64,000 nt of DNA from Podospora pseudoanserina (taxonomy: Eukaryota > Ascomycota > Sordariomycetes > Sordariales > Podosporaceae): positions 3,100,001 through 3,164,000 of the forward strand of contig NC_085925.1 in NCBI RefSeq assembly GCF_035222485.1, given 5' to 3'. Made by a program: the position numbers and the translations under genes. Below the pieces are notes generated by a model that saw only the letters and a program-made list of their open reading frames with translations, was not told the origin of the DNA and made no database searches. Positions 1-10,000 of the stretch are shown here, piece by piece. Each line of letters starts with the position of its first letter. The first letter of the stretch is position 1.

Positions 1-840
1 TAGTAGTCCAGCTATTATCGGTGGTTACGATACGCTAAGTAAACGGTAGATTATACTCGGTATACTAGTTAGCGAAGTAGTATTGCGCGGTTAAGATAAT
101 AAAGGGAGGAATAGCCCGGCCGAGAATATTAACTCCCTAGATTACCGTTACCTATTCGCGATTATTAGGCTAGGCTAATTTTACTTTACTAAGGCCGTCC
201 GAGGTTATAATTACCATGCCCGCGAAAATAATGCCCATTATAAACCTAGTCTCGTCGAAGTTATAAATATCGTTATCTATAATACCGTATTTAGCTTTAG
301 TATTCCGTATAAGCGTAAACTACTCGGTAATAACCTTTAGATCCTCGCACTTAGCCCTCTAGTAGTCGTATCTATACGTAAAACGCGTACGGAGCTATAG
401 CTAGCGTTTAACGAAGTTATGTACCTAAAGCTTACCAATAGGGTACGCGTCGCGTACGCGTAGCAGTTAGTTAGCTATATCTTCCACACTACGTAATCTT
501 AATGGAAAAGCTCGCGTATATAGCTCAATAACGTATTAAACAATAGTATCCTCTTTAGATTAAGTAAGCTTTTTCGATTTAGACGTAATATCGCGTCGTG
601 CAGGCCGGCCAGCGCGCCGACGCCCTAAAGTCTTACGATCGACTCCATAGATCTTAGCTGCGGCTCGTTCGCTTAGATTCTTATCGTTTTAAAGCGCTTG
701 GAGGGCTAAGATTATGTGGGCTTCATTTGAATTAGAAGGCATCTTGGATGGTTGAGGAAATTGTTATTGAGTGCGAAGGTGTCATGTCACGAAGGAAGTG
801 GGTCACTCGCTTATATGGGTCACTCGCTTATAATATACGT
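1..840 (-). mobile_element. pogo/Fot1-type DNA transposon, RIP-damaged, cut by window edge
   Basis: Read on the minus strand from 840, this begins with the same double terminal motif (AGCGAGTGACCCA written twice, here with C-to-T changes) as the cleaner copy at 51162-53020. It then follows that copy's start of transposase (alanine/leucine-rich helix-turn-helix region) with many C-to-T and G-to-A differences. The terminus is at 840 followed by TA, the expected target dinucleotide. The other end lies before base 1. The reading frame is heavily interrupted, so it encodes nothing now. The dense transitions and TpA richness fit RIP. Confidence 0.85.
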
Positions 841-1159
841 TAAGTATAATAAGACCGAACTTTTTAAGAAAAAACAGATCGGTTTCTTTATATAGTTAAA
901 TATAATAGTAATAATAAGAGAAGGAAATTTATTAGGAAAATACGGAAAAGAAAGTAAGAAATAAAAATTATTTTAAAAATAAAGTTACCGGGGTATCGAC
1001 TTAGGAGGAAAGGCATTATATTATAGTTAACCTAACGGTAAACCGCGTAGTATATAAAGCGTAGGACGTCCCTAACTAATTATTAAAGAAGTTAGGAGAT
1101 AGCTAATTAGGGCTGGCTAGAAAATACTACAATACTAAAACCCATAAATACTCTATAGG
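841..1159. other. AT-rich RIP-like relic, no gene seen
   Basis: This stretch is very AT-rich with runs such as TATATAAAG and many TpA steps. No open frame of interest is present. It lies between two pogo-type relics and an LTR-like fragment and is probably decayed repeat, but no family can be assigned. Confidence 0.5.
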
Positions 1160-1444
1160 ATATAAAATACTCGGGGTAATTAAAGGTATAGCACGACGAG
1201 CACTCTATAGGATATAATATATTAAAAGTAATCGAAGGTATAGTACGACGAATACTTTAAAATCTTAAGGTCTATATATACAGAGGAACTAATTAATATA
1301 AATAAATAGTTCTATAGTATATAATATAAATTATAATCGTTAATACTTAAACTATTATAATAAAGATAAGCTATTATTATATATTATTTAGAAGTGCCTT
1401 TAACTAGTATCCCTTTCAGAGGTTCTAGAAAGGGGTTCGTTATA
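1160..1444 (-). repeat. LTR-like dispersed repeat fragment
   Basis: On the minus strand this matches the repeats at 11737-12050 and 18130-18593: a start like ACGAACCCCTTTCTAGAACC, a block AAAGGCACTTCTAAA, and a later block AGTTCCTCNGTATATATA. The TATA-like block inside a few-hundred-base unit suggests a solo LTR or LTR fragment, but no paired repeats, internal coding region or primer-binding site was found. It is a fossil and strongly RIP-altered. It abuts the 3' half of a pogo-type relic, which suggests it inserted there. Confidence 0.45.
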
Positions 1445-2104
1445 CCTTATACTATACGATTCAGAGAAGGTACTTTCTAAGCTAGATATAAAGCTTTATA
1501 CGCTAATATCCCTATCTTTTAGGCCGGGCACAGCACTCCCTTAGGTCTCACAGACGCTATATAACCCTCGAGAAACTAACTTATAATTAACGCTTATTAA
1601 AACTTATATTACTAACTATTAAAATAGCTCTCCGACTTTAATGCTGGCTATAGCAAACTAGTTTACTAAGGGTACTACGGCTATAATACACTAAGTGGCT
1701 TTCCTTCGTACAGAGGTCTCTTCGCTCTATAAAGCCAATAAGGTACTAAGTAAGTGCCGGAAAGCTAAAAAAACACGTGTAAGGCTTAGAGGGTCACTTA
1801 CTATATAAAAGGCACAGGATTTACTAAATTAGAAGGCCGTAGATAGGGAGGGAGTGTAAGAAACGTAGCCGGATAATAGTAATATAGGGGAGGCTTGTAC
1901 GAAGGTTTAGTGCTATAGTATATACGGTAAGCCTAGCTATAATGCGCGCATTTGCCAGGAAGCTGCAGAAGCATCTAATTCAGCTATTTCTAATATAATT
2001 ATAGTTAATTCCTTGTGTTAATGTGGTGTAATTAAGGATAATATTCGTAGCGTGGTGGAAAGTGGTGCACTTGCTTATATGGTGCACTCGCTTATAATGT
2101 ACGT
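1445..2104 (+). mobile_element. pogo/Fot1-type transposon, 3' part, RIP-damaged
   Basis: Sequence matches 52385-53020 (3' coding end and 3' non-coding tail of the clean pogo-type copy) with many transitions. Shared landmarks are GCTCTCCGACTTTAATG, CTAAAAAAACACG and GAGGGAGTGTAAGAAACG. The 3' terminal motif ends at 2104 followed by TA. The 5' part is missing; an LTR-like fragment sits where it should continue. No coding capacity remains. Confidence 0.85.
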
Positions 2105-2106
2105 TA

Positions 2107-2562
2107 TAGTAATAAAATTAACACCAGGCTATAAGTAAGACTTTATATTACACGGTAAATAAATAATTAGCCGCATTACGGCTTAACCGCTATCTACCTG
2201 CATAATTAATGGTGGAATTAAGGCGGATAATTAAATGCCTTGCGGCTATTAAAGGAAACTAGATTAAATAAAGCTTATTGTGGCGCTTAGAACTACGTTA
2301 AGCTAACTAGCCCGATCTCGAGTTGTTCGAGTGGGCCAAATAACGTTTCTACTAAATATTCTAGAGCTACTTATCTTTATAACGAAATAGGGTACTCGAA
2401 GTAACGAAAGAGGCGGGATCCAGAAGGATCTAGAGTATTTAGACGGGCTATAAATTAATGGAGACCCCCAGACCCCTCCTGTAACACGCTATGATAAAAG
2501 AATAGAGAGAGAGATTGAATAAGAGATCAGCTTAGCTGTGTGCGGCTAGCTTGCAAGCCCAG
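2107..2562. other. RIP-altered relic partly duplicated at 5336-5456
   Basis: The block at about 2158-2255 resembles 5336-5456, upstream of the receptor gene (shared ACGGCNNAACCGCTATC, AATGGTGG, AATTAAATGCC/CAATCAAGTGCC). The 2 kb side is AT-shifted. This suggests an old partial duplication of the receptor locus that was RIPed. The last 150 bases before the gene hold an AGAGAGAGAG stretch. No gene is seen. Confidence 0.5.
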
Positions 2563-5179
2563 TCATCTGATCTCCGACACCTTCTGAGATAGCTGCAGCG
2601 CCTGCCGATGTATCTGCTCGGCCTCCTCATACTTCCCCTGGCTATCAAGCACAACCGCAAGGTTGTTCATGCTGGTGAGCGTGTCGGGATGCTCCTTGCC
2701 CAACACCTTCTCAGATAGCTGGAGCGCCTGCCGTTGCATCTGCTCGGCCTCCTTATACTTCCCTAAATTGTGAAAGCTCTTACCCACTTTGGAAAGAAGA
2801 CCTGTTATCGCTTCCTCGTTATCTGTTCTCTTCCGTAGTTGAAGAGCATGTTGCGTATGAGGAAGATACCTTATCCACTCTTCTCGGTTTTCGTGTTTGG
2901 GCCAAGGAAATATATTGTTAAGCCGTTCTAACACTTTGGCCGTCCATTCCTGTCGCTCTCCCGTTCCATCTAACCAGCTCAGCATCGATATCTGAACTAG
3001 CCGATGGATATCGTAGCTATCCGACTCATTCTGTTGGGAGATAAATGCATACGCCTTCAGGGTCCCGATTGCTTCAACAGTCTCTAGCGTCCCCGCCGGC
3101 GGCAACAGGGAGTGCGGAATATCCTTCCCGGCTAAAAAGCACAGAAATCTAAGGTAGTTAGCCGCCAGCGCGTCGTGATCTGAGATTTGCTGGAACGAAA
3201 TCAGCCAAGTTGTGGCGACAGCATTTTGAATGTTCTTATATCGGTGTCGGTCGTCAAAGTGACTACTCAACAACTTAACCATATCCTCATTACTGGACTT
3301 GCATAGCTTAAGGTACCGCGCAGTCGAGATCTGCTCCTTGGCCATATAAGCAGACGCTTGCCGTATTGCCAGAGGGAGGTTAGTAAGAAACTCCAGCAAC
3401 GCATTGTTGCTTCCTGTGTCGCTCATCTGAGAACTTTTTAGGTTTTTCCCTAATAGCTTAAGGGCCTCGTCTCTGCTCATTTCTTCAACTGCGATAATAT
3501 GATTTTCAGACTCGACCAGCCTTAATCCAAGTTTATGGTTTCGGGTTGTGAAAAGAATAGATCCTTTCCGGCTGAATGGAAGATAGTCGGTAAGGGCGGT
3601 ATCCCCAAAAAGTAGCTTTTCATCGTCGGCGTTATCGATGATCAAAAGCCAGTTACCCATACTCTCGCGGCCCAATGCGGACTTGATCAGTGCCTTGACA
3701 TCTGCTTTTTCTTCGTCGATTCCCGGTACCTTAAGCTGCTGGCCGATAGCGCGGTATACATTCTCGAAAGCGGTGGTATTTATAGCGGGAACCCAAAAGA
3801 CCGAGCATTCCGGCTGCACGTCGCGAATGCGATAAGCGGTCTCCAGCGCGATCTGCGTCTTTCCAACCCCCCCCAGACCTTCGATGGCGGTCCGTTGGCA
3901 GTCATCTTCGTCTCCACTAGGAAGAACCCTCTTAAGAAGATCTTCGAGAATTAATTCACGCCCGACGAATTCCTTATTACGTCCGAACCGGACGATCCAG
4001 TGTCCCTTCTCGGTAGCTTCGCCATATTAGCACTATTCTGACTGTATCAGCCCACCCAGGAGATGTTCAGCTTACAGTTCTTCCGCAGTTTTAAAACAAC
4101 CGATGCGTCTCCAGCGAGTTTCCTGACCGCATCTTTAACTAATTTAAAGTTGGGACATTCTGGACCTTGGAATTTGTTCATCCCTGAATGGGTCGCATCC
4201 AAGCCTTGGCGAGGGAAACCATGCAGGCAGGCCGAAGACTCCGTCACAAGCTATTAAGGTCAGTTAAATATTACGAACGGGGGCAAATAACGTACAATCT
4301 TGCGGGTAACACTCCTTGACAGGCGCTTCGCCCACCCCGGCGATAGAATGCGTCTTAACATCTCCGTCTTCCTGGTCTCGAAAAAGCAACTCAGGGGCAG
4401 TTGCACTGCCTTAGCATTAGCGATCTCGGCGAACTTCTGAACGCGCTGGTGGACGAAGTCGTGGCTCTGCTCGAGGTCTTTTATGAGTTGGTCAGAGGCC
4501 TGCTCTCCCATAATGCCTTTAACCAGCACCTGCCACCGAGCCTGCTTCGCAGCATCACTACCCTGGAATGGGGTGGCGAGAAACACGATGCCGACAGTGG
4601 AAAGCAGGATATGTTTATAGGCGCTGCCTTCCTGGGCGGCTCGGATGATTGCCTGGGGAGGTTAACCGCTGCCCGCCGTATATGATCTAGGGACATACCT
4701 CAGCCAGAATAAGCCCTCCAAAACAAGAGGCGACGAAGATAATCGGTCGCGTTTGCGAACCACGGCCTTCGGCGATAAGACCGAGTAGCGTATCGGCATG
4801 GCCGAGCAGCGTCTGCACGGGTGCATTTGCGAAGTAGTTTGCATTCCAGTCGTACGTATATATGCGGGCCTTTGGTAGGGCTGCCGGCAGCATGTCGGCG
4901 TCCGACAGCCAGTTCACAACCCCATCCCCATTTCTTTTCTTAAACTCCCATGTCCGCGGCGACTCGGTGCCCAATCCGTGGATTGCGATAATACTGTCCG
5001 GTTAGACGTGCCTCTATGCGTTCGACCGGGTGGAACTTACTCGATCGTCGCGTCGTCGGGAGCGTCGTCGACTGGGACGATCCGGCGGAGTCCCCTGCAA
5101 GCCTAAGAATGGAGTGCCGGTAGTTAGCATCGGTCGCCGCTTCTTATATAGAGAGCGATCTCACCTCTCTCGTGGTCAT
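2563..5179 (-). CDS. NLR-type receptor: alpha/beta-hydrolase, NB-ARC, TPR
   Basis: Six exons give about 785 residues: 5165-5179, 5041-5102, 4699-4993, 4296-4652, 4076-4250, 2563-4016. All five introns have GT..AG ends with CTAAC or CTGAC-type branch sites, and phases add up. The N-terminus is a SERAC1-like hydrolase (IIAIHGLGT, then VASCFGGLILAE, then FLATPFQG). NB-ARC follows, with P-loop GLGGVGKTQIAL and LLIIDNADD as Walker B. Two kinesin-light-chain-type TPRs end the protein (GKYEEAEQIHRQALQL). The hydrolase nucleophile elbow has Cys where GxSxG has Ser. Family members are candidate self/non-self or microbe sensors, in which NB-ARC oligomerises and the N-terminal domain is the effector; that role is inferred here. 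The first exon (MTTRE) is the least certain part. The TPR array ends abruptly after the second unit, so it may be contracted. Confidence 0.85.
2581..2823 (-). repeat. Tandem TPR-coding repeat, 126-base unit
   Basis: Two adjacent units start at 2581 and 2707 and are nearly identical (for example CTTCTGAGATAGCTG against CTTCTCAGATAGCTG, then GCGCCTGCC, TCTGCTCGGCCTCC). Each codes for one 42-residue TPR. High identity between units is typical of receptor repeats that expand and contract by recombination. Confidence 0.85.
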
Positions 5180-6036
5180 CCTGGGAATATTCTGAAAAGC
5201 GGGGCTCGTATTGTGCACTAGGCTGGTAAGGGTCAACTTCAATCGCGGCGGTTACTATGTTAAGGTCGCCGTAAGAACGAAAGTGATGGAGAGAGGAGTA
5301 TTTAGACTTAGCGAGACCCATAATGAGGCGCTTTTTGGCCTTTGTATGCGTGTCACACGTCAAACGACCAACCAGCCACATCACGGCCCAACCGCTATCG
5401 AGAACCAATGGTGGGAAGTAAGGCAGGCAATCAAGTGCCTCGCGGTTATCAAAAGAATAGTATTGGACACGGAGTATATCGAAGGACTTGGCAGCGGGCT
5501 GAGATCGCCTAATGCTTACCGCCCAAAGCGCCAAGAAGCGCCATATCCAACTACTTTTAAGCCATGGTCCTGACATCAACTCTGATGCGACGCACCTGGG
5601 CAAGTATTCACAGCGCCCTTCAAAACCGCGGACGATCAAACCGTCGAGTCGTGTTTACGATTGAGAAACCCTTGTCTCTCGACGCTTCAAGCAGGTCAAG
5701 ACGAACGGCGGAGAAATCGAAACTAAGGAATAAGGTATGACAATAGGATTAAGCATCCCGCAGTCACGGCCGGCTAGTTTAGTTAACAGAGTGCGCATAG
5801 TGGCTCCTGTATGTCCTCCGGCTCCGGAAAGCAGGTGACGTGCCGACTCGTCCCGTTCCGACAATTACCCTCCGTCGCCCCCGTCCGCGTTCCACATGGC
5901 TCTGCCACGTCCCCCGCTCTAGCCGGTACGCTAGCAGCACCACCGCCGTGCAAGTGTGCGTACTCTCTGACAATTGTATTTATAGCTCGAAACCGACGTA
6001 TTTGGGAAACGACAAGAGGAAATCACCGCGGATGGC
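5180..6036. other. Spacer between receptor and DUF6601 gene
   Basis: This is the upstream side of the minus-strand receptor and of the plus-strand DUF6601 gene, so it would hold both promoters. Open frames here have no recognisable domain. Bases 5336-5456 are the better-preserved copy of a block also found, RIP-altered, near 2158-2255. Confidence 0.4.
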
Positions 6037-6993
6037 TTGCCGGCTGCTTATCGTTACCACGAGGCCCCTAGAAAGCGCGTCGTCGGTAACCCAGCTAACG
6101 ATATACTGGCTGTCTTAAGGACGGAACTGTCTCTCGGCGGTCTGGCCGACATGCTCAAGCATCTCTGGTTTGCTGGCGCAGAACGTCCCGCCACCCTGCT
6201 GCACTTTCATGTCGCCATGGGCCGGGAGGTCGCCATCGCCGACCGGATGGACCTCCACCTGCTCTGCTCTAATAAAGGGAGGCTCTTTATCAAACCCGTC
6301 CCGCGCTTTCTTCTTGATCCAGCCTTTTGTCGCAGCAACCTGCAGTGCCCTGATGGCTGTGCGTGCTATAATCCCCCGGCAGATACGTGCCGGGGAATAG
6401 CAAGGAAAGTTGCCTTGGGTTTCCTCTACACATACGTCTGTCTCATATCATGCGAGACCGACTTCCACATCGCCAACGGAACGCGTCTCCTGCCTTGAAA
6501 TGAAGACGACTCGCCAATCAAATAGGCAGACTGGAAGGCCTTGGCCAGGGAAGTCCTCCAAGTGCACGAACGCGACCCAGATGTGGTCCACCCACGCTTT
6601 CTGCGCGCCAAGCTTCGCCTCTCCCGCATCAACACCATCCATCGCTTCACCCGCCTCCCTCCCTTCCACTCCTACGTCCGCGGCTGGCACAACTATAGCA
6701 GCCTCTTTCACGATAATCTTGCGTGGATGGCCACTGCCGCTGTCTTCCTGGCCCTGGTGCTGACCGCGATGCAGGTCGGCCTCGCCACGGAGCGACTCCA
6801 ACAAGACACCACCTTCCAGCAGGCGTCGTACGGCTTCACCGTTCTCGCTATTCTAGGGCCTATATGCGCGTTCGGCCTAGTGGCGCTGGGTACGCTGTTC
6901 AACCTCGTCAATGACCTACCGCTGCTTATCGGAAGACGGCGCAACTGCGCAGTGCATGAAACCTCGGGTGAAGTTGGTTACGCGGCGCCCTGA
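6037..6993 (+). pseudogene. DUF6601-family membrane protein, nonsense-mutated
   Basis: One continuous frame reads through the conserved fungal DUF6601 pattern: AELSLGGLADMLKHLW-like start, VAIADRMDLHLLCS, LFIKPVPRFLLDPAF, LGFLYTYVCL, then LRLSRINTIHRFTRL and PPFHSYVRGWHNYSSLF. Two C-terminal membrane segments follow (WMATAAVFLALVLTAMQV; GFTVLAILGPICAFGLVALG). Two in-frame stops interrupt it, TGA at 6496-6498 and TAG at 6523-6525, both explained by single C-to-T changes (CGA, CAG). The first exon is not clear and the start is uncertain. Function of the family is unknown; it is widespread in filamentous ascomycetes. Confidence 0.75.
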
Positions 6994-7070
6994 TTAGCAA
7001 AAGTATTGATATTGAGCAGTGTCCGACGGCGTGACGAGTGTCATATGTGAGGGAACGGTCTTATGACTTA

Positions 7071-10000
7071 TTTTTTTATTATTATTCTTACTCCGTTCTA
7101 CCCTAAAAATAGTGTGTCGGTCCTGCTGATGCTATTTATATAGGAAAAACCGTGCTTGGAGCCGGCTGAAAAACCTATATCGGTAACAAATAGGCAACAG
7201 TTCTTAAAAAAGCCAGATAGTAGCAAAATAAGGAAAGGCCCCAATAAGGCCTTAAGCACTAGTTGTCCTCTTCGCCACACCTTGCGGTTGACCTCCAGCT
7301 GGAGTGGGTGTGTGGTAGTTGGAAGCTCCATAAGCTATGGCGCTTCCGATGCACTTAGTGTATACCTTTCGCGCCTTTATAAGGCCTGGGCCCCAAGTTT
7401 TGGCTGCAATCGGGACAGTGCATAGCCTTGAGTTTTTAGCTTTTCAAGCACCTTCGCTTTGTGTGCTCTCCAGTTTAGTCTCTAGTCTAACCATATACCT
7501 AAGAATCTAGCATAAGGCTATAGTTTAATTTCCGCACCGTCTCGGCTCGCTAGCTGAGCCAAGTGTAGTGGCTCAGTCCACTGAGCTCGGCCCTTGTTAA
7601 AGTATATCAGTTCGCTCTTCGCTAGGTTAAATTCCATGCCGTAAGCTATAGCCCGCTGTAGGCAGGTCGACTAAGCTTCCTCGAATTGCTGGCAGTTAGT
7701 GCTGGAGTGTTTTCCGAAGGCTAGTATATTCGTATCGTCGGCGAGTCCTATAAGGCTTTATCTAAGTGTTTGTCTTTGAGCTCCTTCTATAAGGAGGCGA
7801 TGTACAAGATGAAGAGGACTGGTGAGAGGGGGGAGCCCTCTGGAACTCCAGCTCGGATGCTGATTTTCTGTTTCTTTTGGTCGTTCAAGGAAAGTGTGGC
7901 TTTTCGGTCTGTCAGCTAGTTTCTCACCCAGTATACAAGCCACTATGGAAAACCCTGGTCTCGGAGAGTTGCGAGTAATCAGGTGTAGTTAACTCTGTCG
8001 AAAGCACCTATGAGATCGAGTGTGGTAGTGTGGCCGTGGCTCGCTGTTTCCAGGCCCTTCTCACTTAAGCTGTTACTAGTCTTATTGCCAGTTCTATGGA
8101 CCTATGCTCCTGTTAGCTATTTGCTCCTTTGGAAGTAGTCCGTGTGACTCGGCTGTTTCCGTTATCCGTTTTGTAATTACTGCCTCGATGATCTTCCTAA
8201 TGGTAGGTAGTAGCGATATTGGCCTGTATCCTCCCGGGGTCTGGTAGTCTGCTAGCTTGTTCCTAGGTTTGGGTGGCTATGGTTATAGCCTCCTTTAACC
8301 TCTTAGGTTACCACTCTAGTTCGAAACATCTCTGCACTAATACTAACGGTCTCGAAGTAGTATATTGCAACTAGCCAGGCCACTCTACGAGTACACTGAA
8401 CTTGAAGAAGAAAGGAAAAGAGAAAGAGAAAGTTTGATAACATAAGCTTCTAATGTGGCTGGGCGTGTTAGCCAGTGCGCGGAGATAAGAAGGTCCTGGA
8501 GTGGTGGTGTGCGTTCTGGGAATAGCTTTATTAGGGCCGAGGGTTGCCGAGGTCCATGTCAGGGCTCAGCCCATTACAAGTACTGCCAGGATCTTGTACA
8601 GTGGGTTGCCACAGGTCTTTAAGAAGCCGATAGGTAGGTGGTCGTTTCCGGGTGCTTTCTATGACGAGGCTCAAGATAAGGCTAGTTTAATATCGTCAGG
8701 CCATACCCTCTTGTGTATCTGGAAAAGTGACTGCCAAGGCGTGGACAGAGTAGGGTCTTGGACATTTGACGAGTTAGCTGGTGGACCTGGGAAGAATCGA
8801 TTGGCGAGGGTTGTGGGTAGTTAATAGTGTACTGGCTTAGTCTTTAAAGGTAAGTAGCCGGGGAGGGCCGGTTGGTTTGAAGCTTTTGCAGCGAGCCCAC
8901 CGTTCCAGCTTCCACAGCAGTGTGGTATCACGTGTGGCTTTTTGTAGTGCAGTTCTCCAAGTCTTAGTCTTCGTTTCTTTGACTACTTTAGATAGACTCT
9001 TGTATTTGCGCTTAATTTAGGCTTAGTTATACTCCGTGGGTGTATTCTTTAGGGTCCTCTCAGCCTGCCTCGCCTCTGCAGTTCTCTTTTGGATCCCAGA
9101 GTTCCACCATGGTGCTTGAAATCCGTTGCTGGTCTTCTTTCTAGGTGTGCTGATATCTGCTATTCTTGTGAGCTCGGCTATTAGCCAGTTGAAAGCCCTG
9201 TTCTAGCCTTGGGTGGTTTGAATATTATTGTGCAGGTGTGAGCAGCTGGTTTTATCAAGGCCAATAGCAATAGGTAGGAGCTTAGCTTCAGCTTTTACTC
9301 TCCCCTCGTCCATCTTTTTCCAATCCTACCCTGTTAGCCGTGGCGGTGGCTGTGGTCGGGTGAGGTAAGTCTCGATGACTTGGGGGTAGTGATCAGATCT
9401 TGCCCTCTCTTCTATGCCGTAGTAGGTGTATTGAATGTCTCCTGAGTTCATATTAGGTCTAGTGTGGGCGGTCTGCCTCTCTGAGCTCCCTGTGGTTCTC
9501 TAGTTATCGTGCCTCGAGGGGTGACTAGATCGAACTCCCAGTGGATAGCCAGTTGAAGCAGAGCTTCAGAATCCGGCTCGTATATCAAACTGGTCCCATA
9601 GTGGGTGGTGTAGAGTGAAGTCTCCTGGGAGGACCACCGGGCTAGATGGCCTGGGATGGTCCAATAGACTCTTCGGTAGAGTTTTGTCGGTGGGGGAGTT
9701 GTATATCGACCAGACCTCCAGGCTCTCTGCACCAGTACCTGGGATCCATCCCTTACACCAGTCCCGCGTAGCCTCATAGTTCTATTGGCTGATGTCTAGT
9801 GTTTTCTTGACGAAGATAGCTGCCCTGCCCTCTGGTTGGTTGACTAGGTGGTAGGTTGTATGGACAAGGAAGTGGACCACATATGGATGTGGCCCAGGTA
9901 GGTTTGAATTACCCAAGCCATCTACCCACATTAAACCCTCAACAACCCTGGGCCCCCCGATATCAACACACACTTTATATTCCACCCAGAGAGACCAAAA

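Noticed and set aside
5124-5639. 171-codon minus-strand frame upstream of the receptor gene
   Set aside because: Its last codons run through the first receptor intron and into the exon in a phase that does not join the hydrolase frame; no domain seen.
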